From an uncultured Bacteroidales bacterium (GTDB taxonomy: Bacteria; Bacteroidota; Bacteroidia; Bacteroidales; Paludibacteraceae), in NCBI GenBank assembly GCA_900317345.1, contig ONGK01000002.1, forward strand, positions 48,428 through 112,427: DNA of 64,000 nt, written 5' to 3'. Shown one piece after another: positions 25,558 through 34,566 of the stretch. Within the stretch, counting starts at the first letter, position 1. The number at the start of each line of letters is the position of its first letter. The notes beneath the pieces are model-generated. The model had not been told where the DNA came from and did not search any database. It saw only the letters and a program-made list of their open reading frames with translations. The position numbers and the translations under genes are program-made.

Positions 25558-25594
25558 AAAAAAACAAATCAGGCGACCGAAGCCGCCTGATTTG
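25558..25594 (-). terminator. Intrinsic terminator of SusC/SusD operon
   Basis: 11-bp perfect stem (caaatcaggcg / cgcctgatttg) with a loop containing CUUCGG, followed on the minus strand by seven U. It lies 22 nt past the stop of the Ig-like lipoprotein gene. Confidence 0.92.
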
Positions 25595-25615
25595 AATGAC
25601 ATATACGCTAATAAA

Positions 25616-26695
25616 TTATTGCTTCTTTGTCAGAGAGAATACCTTCATTGCATTCTTCTTGAGATCCTTGTTCAATACAACTTTCTCGTTTACGCGCATG
25701 ATATTGCGAGCTGCTTTAGCAGGTGCTGTTGCGTCGTTCGAAGGAATAAATTGATAGAACTGATCGTTACGCTCTGCAAACTTAGCCGGCTGAGCAAAAT
25801 CCTTAGCAGCTTCATCCCATACAAGACCGTGAGCACCGCCTAACCAGGTGATATTCATCTGATAGTAGTAGTAAATCTCCTCAGCGGAATAATAGAACTC
25901 GCCAAGCCAACCATTCTTGATGAAACCAAGGAAGAAATAGTTTTCTTTGTTATCAAAATCCCTATAGTGAATGGGTGCACCCTTGAACGAACCGTCACCT
26001 TCATATGTGGTGTCGGTGATGAATTTATACCACTCTTCAGCATCTGTCAAAGCACCTGCCGGGCAAACACCTGCAGAGTCTGCAGGAGAAGCATCCGTGA
26101 AGAGGATGTCTGTCGTCCAATAACCATCAAAGTTGGGAAGAATAAGTTCAACCGGAGTCTCAATCTGAGCGAAGAAACCTGCACCGCTAAAGCCTTCTCC
26201 GTTAACGAAAAGGATGTTCTCGTCCCAGAGATACCACAAACCAGGGAATTTCTGAACGGTGTACTTGGTGCCTTTACTGGTTTGTACCTCGTACGGATCA
26301 CCGATAGGAGAAGTCATGTCTACATCGAAAAGTCCCATTTCGCTCCATGCGAGCATGTCATAGATGGATTTAACCAATACATGGCAGCTGGCTTTCAATG
26401 CGCTTTCGCCTTCGCCCAGTGTGGCAGTAATGTAAGCATCGCCTGCGCTAACAGCTTTGACGTTACCGTTCTGGTCAACGAGAACTACCTCTGCATCGCT
26501 GGAAGTCCATTTGCAGACCGGAGCCTCCAGAGATGTCGGCTCCCATGCAAGATACAACTTGCTTTCTTGGCCTAATGCAAGCGTTACTTCAGACTCCTGA
26601 AACTTGAGGCTGGTGTACTTGTTGCCACCACCACCCTTGTTGCAGCTTGCCAGCGCTACCACTGCTGCTGCCAATACAATCAAATACTTTTTCAT
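25616..26695 (-). CDS. Ig-like (Big_2) lipoprotein of a Sus-type locus
   Basis: Surface or periplasmic lipoprotein, 359 residues; signal peptide with lipobox ALASC, Cys18, then a GGGG spacer. Residues about 28-110 form a bacterial Ig-like group 2 domain (TSLKFQESEVTLALGQ, GNVKAVSAGDAYITATL). The rest is rich in Trp, Tyr and Phe (FPGLWYLWDENILFVNGEGF, EFYYSAEEIYYYYQMN), suggesting a ligand-binding beta domain, and is not recognised. Third gene behind susC and susD, a position usually held by a SusE/F-like surface glycan-binding lipoprotein, so a substrate-capture role is inferred. An intrinsic terminator follows. Confidence 0.75.
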   Translation of the reverse strand: MKKYLIVLAAAVVALASCNKGGGGNKYTSLKFQESEVTLALGQESKLYLAWEPTSLEAPVCKWTSSDAEVVLVDQNGNVKAVSAGDAYITATLGEGESALKASCHVLVKSIYDMLAWSEMGLFDVDMTSPIGDPYEVQTSKGTKYTVQKFPGLWYLWDENILFVNGEGFSGAGFFAQIETPVELILPNFDGYWTTDILFTDASPADSAGVCPAGALTDAEEWYKFITDTTYEGDGSFKGAPIHYRDFDNKENYFFLGFIKNGWLGEFYYSAEEIYYYYQMNITWLGGAHGLVWDEAAKDFAQPAKFAERNDQFYQFIPSNDATAPAKAARNIMRVNEKVVLNKDLKKNAMKVFSLTKKQ

Positions 26696-26729
26696 ACGTG
26701 TGATAGTTTTAAATTGTTAATATTGTTAA

Positions 26730-28343
26730 TTATTTTTTGATAAGCGTTTTGATGTTGCTGATGAGGTTCGGGTTGTAGCGAACCTCAGAGCTCGGTATCT
26801 CGCACATGAATGCCTCACCATCGGAACCTGTAATATCCAGTGTCGTCTCAGCACGGCTGATATGGTTGGAACCCAGCGAACGTTTCTTCTGGAGACGGCG
26901 CAGCATCTGCATCGAGTAGCCTTCACCCCACATCTCTACACGCCAGTTGTATATGATAGCTGCTTTCACAGCATCCTCCGTAGTCAGCGAACTATACCAG
27001 GTGTTGTATTCGGCATACTTGGTGCCTATGATACGCTCTTGGCAGAGCAGATCGAGGTAGTTCTTTGCGTTACCGAGGTCACCAAGACTCCATGCTGCCT
27101 CTGCAGCAATCAGGTAGGCTAACTCGACACGCATAAAGATGTTGTCGCAGAGCCAGTCGCGATCCACTTTGTCCAAATCTGTCTCATATCTCGTCTTAGG
27201 ACAGAAGAACTTACCATCCGGGCAGTATGCGGATTTCTCCGTGCCCGAACGGAACCAGTCCACGCGAGCATCCCAGTCCATCGCAACGATCTCATCGTAG
27301 AGCTTGCTGTCGATACCTTTGGTGTCGCCGGCTGCTGCATAGCTATACGTATGGATGTCCACTTGGCCGAAGAACGAAGCCAGACCAGTCATATTCTCAA
27401 CGGTTACGTTCTCTCCCCACATCCAGTTTGCTGCATTGACATCGGCGAAACCGGTAGTTGTCAGCTCAGCCTGCGTCATCATCGGATATTTGCCGCCGCT
27501 AATCACCTCATCTGCCAGTTCCAGCGCTATCTGATAGCAGTTCTTGCCGTCTGCAACAACGGCTGAACCACCGTGATTCAGCATAGCGTACGCCAATATC
27601 AGACGGGCTACATCTGCATCTACTTCCAGTTTGGAGCCGCGCTGAACCAGCGTGCCATAGTAATCCAGCAATTCGATAGCGGTGGACAAATCTTTGTACA
27701 CGCGATCATATACCTGGGCTACAGTAGAGAGAGGTTGACCCAGTGTACCGGCTTTAACTTCTTTGCCGGTGTAGATTGGCATCACTCTCTGGCTCAGGTC
27801 TGCTGCATCTTTATCGCGTACATCGCAATAGTAGTTGAGCAGGTTGGCGTAGCACCATCCGCGCATGGCGAGGATTTGGCCATAGTAATAACCGTTGAGG
27901 GCAATCACGTCTGTCACATCGTGGGTCTTAAGACCATCCATGATAGCTGCTGTGTCGCTTTCAACCGCCATATCGCAAATGTTGGTAAGGTTGATGATCT
28001 CGTAATAGTACGACCAAAGGAAGGAACGGGAATATGCGTAGAATTGGCCGCGCTCATAGGTCTCAAACCAACCGTAGCTGCACCTTTTCAAAGCCATGTC
28101 GCCCGACTGGATATCGGAGTTCATGTCTATACTGCGCTGGCCGAATGTGGCGTGGTCGCCGCCGTACTCATACAGCTTGGAATAGATACCTAAAATAGAG
28201 CCTTCCAGTTTGTCCGGCAATTTCTGGAATTGATCCTCAAGCAGAGTAGCACCTTCCGGATATTGGGTCAAAAAGCTGTCACCACAAGAGGTGAGACCTA
28301 AGCCCAATATAATAGTAGCAAATAAATATTGAATCTTTTTCAT
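26730..28343 (-). CDS. SusD/RagB-like nutrient-binding lipoprotein
   Basis: Outer-membrane lipoprotein that caps the SusC-type channel and binds substrate. 537 residues; lipobox GLTSC, Cys20, followed by GDSFLTQYPEGAT. The tetratricopeptide-like helical core characteristic of the family is visible (YGQILAMRGWCYANLLNYYCDV; LAYLIAAEAAWSLGDLGNAKNYLDLL), and the C-terminal region KAAIIYNWRVEMWGEGYSM matches the end of RagB/SusD proteins. 19 nt behind susC. No glycoside hydrolase lies in this locus, so the substrate may be a glycan degraded elsewhere or a peptide, as in RagAB. Confidence 0.93.
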   Translation of the reverse strand: MKKIQYLFATIILGLGLTSCGDSFLTQYPEGATLLEDQFQKLPDKLEGSILGIYSKLYEYGGDHATFGQRSIDMNSDIQSGDMALKRCSYGWFETYERGQFYAYSRSFLWSYYYEIINLTNICDMAVESDTAAIMDGLKTHDVTDVIALNGYYYGQILAMRGWCYANLLNYYCDVRDKDAADLSQRVMPIYTGKEVKAGTLGQPLSTVAQVYDRVYKDLSTAIELLDYYGTLVQRGSKLEVDADVARLILAYAMLNHGGSAVVADGKNCYQIALELADEVISGGKYPMMTQAELTTTGFADVNAANWMWGENVTVENMTGLASFFGQVDIHTYSYAAAGDTKGIDSKLYDEIVAMDWDARVDWFRSGTEKSAYCPDGKFFCPKTRYETDLDKVDRDWLCDNIFMRVELAYLIAAEAAWSLGDLGNAKNYLDLLCQERIIGTKYAEYNTWYSSLTTEDAVKAAIIYNWRVEMWGEGYSMQMLRRLQKKRSLGSNHISRAETTLDITGSDGEAFMCEIPSSEVRYNPNLISNIKTLIKK

Positions 28344-28362
28344 TGTCGTAATCTCCTATGGT

Positions 28363-31300
28363 TTAGAATTGAACTTTAACACCTGCCATTACTGTAGACA
28401 GCGGGCTGTAATCGTTATAGCCGTTCGAACCATCGATGGACATCATCGGGTTGTAACCGCGGCGGGCGGTTGCGATAGCCAGATTGTCGCCGGCTACCCA
28501 GAGCTGCAGGTTGTTGAGCTTGATTTTCTCCACCCATTTCTTCGGGAATTTGTAACCCAAGTTGATGTTGTTGAGACTCAAGAAGCTGTTGCTGGTCAGG
28601 AAGCGGTCCGATGCGGCATTTGCATACAGGTCGTTACCGTTGCTCAGACGAGGAATATTCGTATTGGTATTGCTCTCTGTCCATGCATTGCGGATATCCT
28701 TGTGCCAGTTCATGCTACCGATTTTGTCGCTATGCATGAGCAGCGAGTACATGTTATCGTAGCCGTAACCGCCGATGCGATAGCTGCAGCTGATACTCAG
28801 CGTCACACCATATGCCTCAAAGTCAATACCGAAACCGCCATCGAGATCAGGCATATAGCTCTTGCCGACGTAGTTCGAACCGGCGTAGGTGTATTCGTTG
28901 TCCGGCACCGATTGGGTGCGGATATCTGCATTCGGGTGCTTGAGTTTGTACTCATATACGGAACTGATGTAGTTGTTGCCCGTCTGTCCATCTTCAATCA
29001 AGTCAGCAGAAGTGTGTCCGTAACTACCCTTTGTGGCATCGTAGTAAGCGGTGTACATAGCCCGACCCTTATCGTCGACGCCCTCATAATGCGTGATGTA
29101 GTACTCTGCTCCGGAGTGGCCGACAGACATACCGCCGGACATCACCATGCGCTGAGGATTACCCTGCTCATCGTAGCCGTCGATAGGCATCTGCAACATC
29201 TTGTTGCGGTAGAAACCGCCGTTGAGACGAACGTCCAACTTGATGTTACGCATATCTAACGCGTGCGCCTTGAAGTCGAACTCCAGACCCTGGTTCTCCA
29301 TAGCAGCATCGTTTACGTAGTAACCGCTGTAACCGAGCGAAGGAGCCACATAGCGCGGGAAGAGCATGTTATCGGTCTTTTTGTAGAAGTAATCAATCTC
29401 TACATCCAGATATTTCTTAATCGAGAACTCAACACCGAGGTCAACGGTACTCGTGCGCTCCCAAGTCAGGTTCTGGTTACCTTTGTAATCCCAGATATAA
29501 CCTTTCTCGCCGTCCACATTAACCACGCTGTACTGGTCGGAGAAGAGCATATCGCCGATATCCTGGTTACCCAGTACACCCCAGCTCAAACGGAGTTTGC
29601 CGTTTTTCAGCCAATCGGCTGCGTCGGTACCTTCCATGAAGTGCTCGTTGGTGAAGTTCCATGCGCCGCCGACAGAACCGAAATGGCCCCAACGGTGACC
29701 CTTAGCGAACTTGGACGAACCATCGGCACGGTAGTTACCGGTAATCAGGTAGCGGTGGTCGTACTCATATGTAGCTGTTGCGAGAGCGGACTCAAGGGTG
29801 CTCGTACGGGCATAACCCTCAATACCTTCCATCGCCACACCGTTACTCAGCACGTTTGCATGGTCCTCAACGATATTCTTCTTTGTTCCGTACATCACAT
29901 TGTAGGTGAAATACGTGGTCTCATGACCTGCCATCACACGGATGGTGTGCTCGTTGAACGTCTTGTTATACTCCAGCAACTGGTTGCTCGTCACAGCCAA
30001 GTAGTTGTACTGCGTCTGTGCCACACGACCGATACCTGCGGCGTTGCCGTAGTATTTGTTGGTCAGCGTATTGTTGGCGCTGTGGAGGTACTGTGCACCC
30101 AGGTTCACAGTGAACTTCAGGCCTTCATAGAGTTTGAACTCCAAGAATGCGTTAGCCACTGTCTGGTGGCGAACCGTGCGAGCCTTATCCCACTCCAACG
30201 CACCGGCAGGGTTGATACCGAACGAATAGGGACGACCGCCTTCTTCGCCGATATTTGAATTACCGTTATCACCGTAGTCGTACATCTTGCCGCCCGTCTT
30301 CGGGTCCACTTTCGGTTTACCGGTTGCCATATCGTACACATATACCGGATAGATAGACGGAATCTGGTTCACAAATGCGAAACCGTTGTTCGCGTCGGAA
30401 CCTTGACCCGGATTGCTGATAGCGGCGTACGAATACTGGATATTCAAACCACCCTTCAGCCATTTCTTGGCCTGATAGTTCACATTGGCACGTGTGTTGA
30501 AACGCTGGAAATCGGAAGCGGTGTAGTAACCCTCGTCCTTCAGGTAACCGAAGCTGGTGTAGTAGTTCAGTTTCTCGTTACCGCCGCTAATCTTCGCCGT
30601 AGCCTCGAATTTCAGACCATTATGGAACATGGTGTTGTACCAGCTATCCATGGTCTTGTAGGCATCCAGACGCGTCGGGTAGGTCGAGTAGTCAAATGTA
30701 GGACGTACGTTTCCGGCTGCATCACGTGCATTGATAAGCTTGTTACCCTTGCCCGTTGCGTCCCACAGGTTGTAGATAGCAGGAATACCGTTTGCGCCAA
30801 ACAAAGCACCGTTGGCATCATTGATAGACTGGGCTTCTGTACGGTTCTTAACCAGCTTGGACTGGTTGTACAGGCTCTGCCAAGCCATTACGATATAATC
30901 CTCCGGCGAGTCAATCACATCATACATCGGCAGCAGACGCATGTTGGCACCGGCCTTAACGTCCACCTCAATCTTTGCCTCGTCGCCGTTCGAACTACCT
31001 TTCTTGGTGGTGATCAGTACCACACCGTTTGCACCACGGCTACCATACAGAGAGGTTGCCGTTGCATCCTTCAGAATAGTAGTGCTGGCGATATCGCTCG
31101 GGTCGATAGAACTGATAGAACCGGCATCCAATGGAATACCGTCTACTACATACAGAGGCGCACTGCTCGCGGAAGCGGAACCGATACCACGGATGCGAAT
31201 GCTCGCTACCGTACCCGGCTGACCGCTGGAATTAACCACTTGCACACCGGCCACCTCACCGGCTAACGCCTTGGTGATATCCGAAGGATTCTTCTTCTCG

Positions 31301-31674
31301 ATGTCTTCTGCCTTTACAGCCTGAGCCGAACCGGCATAAGCACCTTTGGCCACCGTACCATAACCGGTAACCACCACATCTTCGAGAACCTCGGTGTTCT
31401 CAACCATCACAATTTTCAAGTTCTGGCCGGCAGCTACTTCCTGAGTGGCCATGCCGACGAAACTGATGACCAGCGTCTTCACAGACTCCGGCACCTCCAT
31501 CTCGAACTTACCGTCGTAATCCGAAATTGTACCTTGTGTGGACCCTTGAGCCTGGATGCTCGCACCGATAACGGGCTCGCCCTTGGAATCAACTACCACA
31601 CCGTTTACTTGCTTGTCGGCGTACAAACCTACGCTCAGCATTGCAAGAAACACAAGTGTCAAAATTTTCTTCAT
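28363..31674 (-). CDS. SusC/RagA-type TonB-dependent transporter
   Basis: Outer-membrane importer energised by TonB-ExbBD. 1103 residues: signal peptide (MKKILTLVFLAMLSVGLYA), carboxypeptidase-regulatory-like domain (VNGVVVDSKGEPVIGASI), a TonB-interacting segment (EDVVVTGYGTVAKGAYAGS), the plug with the SusC signature (IRIRGIGSASASSAPLYVVDG and ATSLYGSRGANGVVLITTKKG), and a 22-strand barrel ending in F (VKVQF). Transcribed from a promoter about 115 nt upstream. The leader is long for this window and could hold post-transcriptional control. No SusR, hybrid two-component regulator or sigma/anti-sigma pair lies nearby. Confidence 0.96.
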   Translation of the reverse strand: MKKILTLVFLAMLSVGLYADKQVNGVVVDSKGEPVIGASIQAQGSTQGTISDYDGKFEMEVPESVKTLVISFVGMATQEVAAGQNLKIVMVENTEVLEDVVVTGYGTVAKGAYAGSAQAVKAEDIEKKNPSDITKALAGEVAGVQVVNSSGQPGTVASIRIRGIGSASASSAPLYVVDGIPLDAGSISSIDPSDIASTTILKDATATSLYGSRGANGVVLITTKKGSSNGDEAKIEVDVKAGANMRLLPMYDVIDSPEDYIVMAWQSLYNQSKLVKNRTEAQSINDANGALFGANGIPAIYNLWDATGKGNKLINARDAAGNVRPTFDYSTYPTRLDAYKTMDSWYNTMFHNGLKFEATAKISGGNEKLNYYTSFGYLKDEGYYTASDFQRFNTRANVNYQAKKWLKGGLNIQYSYAAISNPGQGSDANNGFAFVNQIPSIYPVYVYDMATGKPKVDPKTGGKMYDYGDNGNSNIGEEGGRPYSFGINPAGALEWDKARTVRHQTVANAFLEFKLYEGLKFTVNLGAQYLHSANNTLTNKYYGNAAGIGRVAQTQYNYLAVTSNQLLEYNKTFNEHTIRVMAGHETTYFTYNVMYGTKKNIVEDHANVLSNGVAMEGIEGYARTSTLESALATATYEYDHRYLITGNYRADGSSKFAKGHRWGHFGSVGGAWNFTNEHFMEGTDAADWLKNGKLRLSWGVLGNQDIGDMLFSDQYSVVNVDGEKGYIWDYKGNQNLTWERTSTVDLGVEFSIKKYLDVEIDYFYKKTDNMLFPRYVAPSLGYSGYYVNDAAMENQGLEFDFKAHALDMRNIKLDVRLNGGFYRNKMLQMPIDGYDEQGNPQRMVMSGGMSVGHSGAEYYITHYEGVDDKGRAMYTAYYDATKGSYGHTSADLIEDGQTGNNYISSVYEYKLKHPNADIRTQSVPDNEYTYAGSNYVGKSYMPDLDGGFGIDFEAYGVTLSISCSYRIGGYGYDNMYSLLMHSDKIGSMNWHKDIRNAWTESNTNTNIPRLSNGNDLYANAASDRFLTSNSFLSLNNINLGYKFPKKWVEKIKLNNLQLWVAGDNLAIATARRGYNPMMSIDGSNGYNDYSPLSTVMAGVKVQF

Positions 31675-31788
31675 TGTTACTATTTGTTTGTTAGTTTCGT
31701 TTATTTTCCTTGTTTGGTAACATCTGTTTCCCTTCCGCGCGTATATATAGATATTGAATACGCATGCGCGTATAACACGAAAAATCGT

Positions 31789-31819
31789 GCAAAGGTACTA
31801 CTTTTTTTTCAAATGACAA
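31789..31819 (-). promoter_or_regulatory. Promoter of first susC
   Basis: TTG at 31819-31817, 19-nt spacer, TACCTTTGC at 31797-31789. It leaves a leader of about 110 nt containing a small inverted repeat (atacgc-gcat-gcgtat, read on the minus strand) and a direct repeat gcgcgtata. Confidence 0.8.
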
Positions 31820-31859
31820 AATTTTTTGAGAAAAAATAACGAAAAAGTTACATTTTTTA

Positions 31860-33119
31860 CTATAAATATGTCAAAATGTAATGATTTTCGGTATTAAAAA
31901 GAGCATTTGCAACATCAATCAGGTCTTTCGGTGTTGTTTGTGCAATCTTGTCGAACGTCTCTTGCCAGCTTGGCGATACCCCATGGTACAGCATAGATTT
32001 GGCCATGGCTAAGGCGCTGTTTTCCTGATTTTGCGCAGAGATAGCCAGTTGCCCGCGCAGTTGCACCAGCGATTTCTGCATCGCGGATGCCGATAAGGGC
32101 TGTTCCCTCAGTTTCTGCAACTCATTCCGTACTAATCCTAGACTTTTCTCGTAGTCTTCAGGGTCGCAAGCCCAGTAGATGCACCAGTAACCGGTGTCGC
32201 TGAGCGGCGTATAGGTTGATTCGACGGTATACACCAAGCCTCTTGACTCGCGCAGGCTCAGGTTTAACCGGCTGTTCAGACTTCCTCCACCTAAAATATT
32301 ATTGAGCAGAAACATTGCCAACTGCCGCTCATGTCCTATTTCATACGCGCGCCCGCCCAACATAGCGTGCACCTGATGCGTGTGTTTAGTATAGGTGACC
32401 TCATGGTCATCTCGGCGTTGACTGTCGGTTGACTGTCGGTCGACCGTCGGTCGACTGTCGGGATTAGACCGTTTTTCGAGCGCGCCGAATTCCTTCTCCG
32501 CAAGGCGGAAAATCTTCTCCGGACGGATGTTCCCCTGGCAGAAAACGACCATTCGGTCGGGAGTATAGTGATTTTTCATCCAGTTGCGTGCAAAATCGGG
32601 CTTGGAACTGATGTGTCGGAGCGTTTTTCGGGTGCCCAATATCGGCATCGCCAGGCTGCTTCCGGCGAAGACCAGGCCTTCGAAATCATCGTAAATTAGT
32701 TCACTGGGCTGGTCGTTATAGCTCTCAATCTCGTCCAAGATGACCATTCGCTCCTTATCGGTCTCCTCTTTTTTGAACGTCGGCTGAAGGATCATCTCCG
32801 CTATGAGGTGAAGCGTCAGTTGGACGTGTTCGGTAAGAATGGCGGCGTAAAACGTGGTCTCTTCTTTGGTTGTGTAAGCGTTTATCTCGCCGCCGATGCC
32901 TTCGATGGCGTGAATAATCTGCCGCGCCGAATGGTGCGCTGTGCCTTTGAAGACGCAATGCTCGATATAGTGCGCCATTCCGTTTTCTTCCGGCAGTTCA
33001 TCGCGCGTACCGGCTCCCACCATTACACCTACGTATGCAACGGGACTTGGCGTCCATCGATGCACAATTTTGACGCCATTTGACAAAATATGATAAAAAG
33101 TTTGCGTGTTTTCTTGCAT
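31860..33119 (-). CDS. M16 family zinc peptidase
   Basis: Metallopeptidase of the pitrilysin/processing-peptidase family, 419 residues, no clear signal peptide. The inverted zinc motif HxxEH is at residues 50-54 (HYIEH) and the downstream Glu ligand is in MVILDEIESYND, about residue 130, so it has the catalytic half-architecture. C-terminal domain with the R/Y pair region SRLNLSLRESRGLVYTVES. Residues 219-234 (NPDSRPTVDRQSTDSQ) are a word-repeat insertion shared with the ABC-F gene at the window end. The gene stands alone, divergent from tRNA-Leu; its own promoter is not clear. Confidence 0.92.
   Translation of the reverse strand: MQENTQTFYHILSNGVKIVHRWTPSPVAYVGVMVGAGTRDELPEENGMAHYIEHCVFKGTAHHSARQIIHAIEGIGGEINAYTTKEETTFYAAILTEHVQLTLHLIAEMILQPTFKKEETDKERMVILDEIESYNDQPSELIYDDFEGLVFAGSSLAMPILGTRKTLRHISSKPDFARNWMKNHYTPDRMVVFCQGNIRPEKIFRLAEKEFGALEKRSNPDSRPTVDRQSTDSQRRDDHEVTYTKHTHQVHAMLGGRAYEIGHERQLAMFLLNNILGGGSLNSRLNLSLRESRGLVYTVESTYTPLSDTGYWCIYWACDPEDYEKSLGLVRNELQKLREQPLSASAMQKSLVQLRGQLAISAQNQENSALAMAKSMLYHGVSPSWQETFDKIAQTTPKDLIDVANALFNTENHYILTYL
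32417..32465. repeat. GTCGGTTGACT-type word array inside M16 gene
   Basis: Five near-copies of a word such as gactgtcggtt / gaccgtcggtc. The array is almost identical to the one at 63142-63190 (about 45 of 49 positions by eye), in the same orientation and reading frame relative to its gene. Confidence 0.92.
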
Positions 33120-33145
33120 AATTCAAAAAAAAGCAGTAATTTTGC
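33114..33145 (+). promoter_or_regulatory. Promoter of tRNA-Leu and downstream lipoprotein
   Basis: TTG at 33114-33116, 20-nt spacer, TAATTTTGC at 33137-33145. It ends 47 nt upstream of the tRNA and is the only candidate promoter for the lipoprotein gene behind the tRNA. Confidence 0.82.
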
Positions 33146-33148
33146 ACC

Positions 33149-33181
33149 GAATTCCGTTTGTTAGAGGCAAACAAGGAATTC
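33149..33181 (+). other. Hairpin in pre-tRNA leader
   Basis: gaattcc-gtttg pairs with caaac-aa-ggaattc (7 + 5 bp, 2-nt bulge, 7-nt loop). It starts about where transcription should begin and ends 11 nt before the mature tRNA, so the 5' leader removed by RNase P would be folded. Confidence 0.55.
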
Positions 33182-33192
33182 TAAATATCGCC

Positions 33193-33274
33193 GCGGCATT
33201 GGCGGAATTGGTAGACGCGCCAGACTTAGGATCTGGTTCCGCGAGGAGTGAAAGTTCGAGTCTTTTATGCCGCA
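33193..33274 (+). tRNA. tRNA-Leu (anticodon UAG)
   Basis: Acceptor arms gcggcat / atgccgc, D-arm ggcggaattggtagacgcgc, anticodon stem ccaga-tctgg around loop cttagga with TAG anticodon, a long variable arm typical of class II tRNA, and T-loop ttcgagt. Discriminator A at 33274; CCA is not encoded (next bases are CAT). Reads CUA and, through wobble, CUN leucine codons. Confidence 0.96.
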
Positions 33275-33278
33275 CATT

Positions 33279-33764
33279 ATGAAACGAAGCATTCTTGTAT
33301 ATTCTTTTTTGGCGTTAATGGCTTTTGCGGTTACGTCCTGCGACACGCGCTCCATGATGACGCCGGGTCTCAAGACCTCTACAAGTCTTATTCGTACATC
33401 CGTCTTTGGCGTGACGGATACTATAACGCTGTTGGACACTCTGTCTGTGGGCGACACGGTGCGCATGGGCATGATTTGCAACGGCTATTATGACTACTTG
33501 CGTACCGTACTGGTGAGCAACGAAACATCCTCAGTGAGCTTGTCCCTTGCATGGCCAGACTCGTTGAGCTATGTTTTGGCGCCGGAATCGGACGCTGCGC
33601 ACGGACGCCTCACTTTCCTGCCGCAGAAGGCTTATGCTATCGTTACTACGCTCACCTATATTCCTGAGGAATCGGGCATGCACAAGATTGATATCGGCAT
33701 CACTTCTTCCGCGCCGGACAAATACAGCCAATACAGCGGCTTTTTCATGATTGCTGTGGAATAG
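33279..33764 (+). CDS. Small lipoprotein encoded directly behind tRNA-Leu
   Basis: 161 residues, not recognised. Signal peptide MKRSILVYSFLALMAFAVTSC with lipobox VTSC, Cys21. The mature part is beta-rich with regular V/T/L alternation (DTITLLDTLSVGDTVRMGM; HKIDIGITSSAPDKYSQYSG), suggesting one or two beta-sandwich domains. The ATG is 4 nt past the tRNA discriminator base, so the mRNA must come from tRNA processing or read-through of the tRNA transcript. An in-frame ATG at 33267 lies inside the tRNA acceptor stem and is not preferred. Its 3' end overlaps the convergent mazG gene by 20 nt. Confidence 0.72.
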   Translation: MKRSILVYSFLALMAFAVTSCDTRSMMTPGLKTSTSLIRTSVFGVTDTITLLDTLSVGDTVRMGMICNGYYDYLRTVLVSNETSSVSLSLAWPDSLSYVLAPESDAAHGRLTFLPQKAYAIVTTLTYIPEESGMHKIDIGITSSAPDKYSQYSGFFMIAVE

Positions 33765-34566
33765 TTTTGGCTTCCTGCCACAGCGCCTCCATCTCCTCCA
33801 GACTCATATCCTTGAGCTCTTTACCTTGTTCTTTCGCTTTGGCTTCAACATAGTTGAACCGGCGGATGAACTTCAGGTTTGTCTGCTCCAGCGCATTGTC
33901 TGGGCGAATCTTATACAGCCTCGCCGCGTTAATCATTGCGAAGAGCAGGTCTCCGAATTCGGCTTCTTTTTCGCCGTCTTCTTTCATCAACTCTGCCTGC
34001 AGCTCGTCCAGTTCCTCGCGCACCTTCGCCCAAACATCCTCTTTCTTCTCCCAGTCGAAACCTACGTTCGCCACTTTATCCTGTATCCGGTATGCTTTCA
34101 CCAGGCTCGGCAGGCTATCCGGGATACCGCCCAGTACGGTCTTGTTGCCGTCTTTCTCTTTCAGTTTCACCTGTTCCCATAGATGGCTGACTTCCTCTGC
34201 GTTCTGCGCGCTTACACCCTGCATCGCATTTTCGCCACCGGAGGCACTCCGGCCGTATACATGCGGGTGACGGAAGATGAGTTTGTCGCAGAGACGGTTG
34301 CATACATCGGCGATGTCGAATACGCCTGTCTCGCTACCCATCTTGGCGTAGAAAACGACATGCAAGAGCACGTCGCCCAACTCTTTGCTTATCTCCGTCA
34401 TATCGTGGCGTGAGATGGCGGTCGCCAGTTCGTAGGTCTCCTCTATTGTGTTCTGGCGCAGGCTGTCGAAGGTCTGTTTGCGGTCCCACGGGCATTTCTC
34501 ACGCAGGGTATCCATGATATCCAGCAGCCGACCAAACGCCGCTAATTGTTCTTCTCTATTACTCAT
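33745..34566 (-). CDS. mazG: Nucleoside triphosphate pyrophosphohydrolase MazG
   Basis: Cytoplasmic NTP house-cleaning enzyme that hydrolyses (d)NTPs to NMP and pyrophosphate. 273 residues with two MazG domains: the first has CPWDRKQTFDSLRQNTIEETYEL (Mg-binding EExxE and downstream ELGDVLLHVVFYAKM), the second VREELDELQAELMKEDGEKEAEFGDLLFAMIN. Length and motifs match E. coli MazG (263). No MazEF toxin-antitoxin genes are nearby. The start overlaps the 3' end of lpxH by 8 nt; last gene of the porin-sufT-lpxH-mazG operon, overlapping the convergent lipoprotein gene by 20 nt. Confidence 0.96.
   Translation of the reverse strand: MSNREEQLAAFGRLLDIMDTLREKCPWDRKQTFDSLRQNTIEETYELATAISRHDMTEISKELGDVLLHVVFYAKMGSETGVFDIADVCNRLCDKLIFRHPHVYGRSASGGENAMQGVSAQNAEEVSHLWEQVKLKEKDGNKTVLGGIPDSLPSLVKAYRIQDKVANVGFDWEKKEDVWAKVREELDELQAELMKEDGEKEAEFGDLLFAMINAARLYKIRPDNALEQTNLKFIRRFNYVEAKAKEQGKELKDMSLEEMEALWQEAKTIPQQS

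Noticed and set aside
28369-31266. Several long open frames opposite the first susC
   Set aside because: SusC motifs occupy the minus strand throughout; the antisense frames are mirror effects of its codon use.
33120-33145. Promoter for the M16 gene on the minus strand of the tRNA promoter
   Set aside because: No TAnnTTTG with a correctly spaced TTG on that strand.
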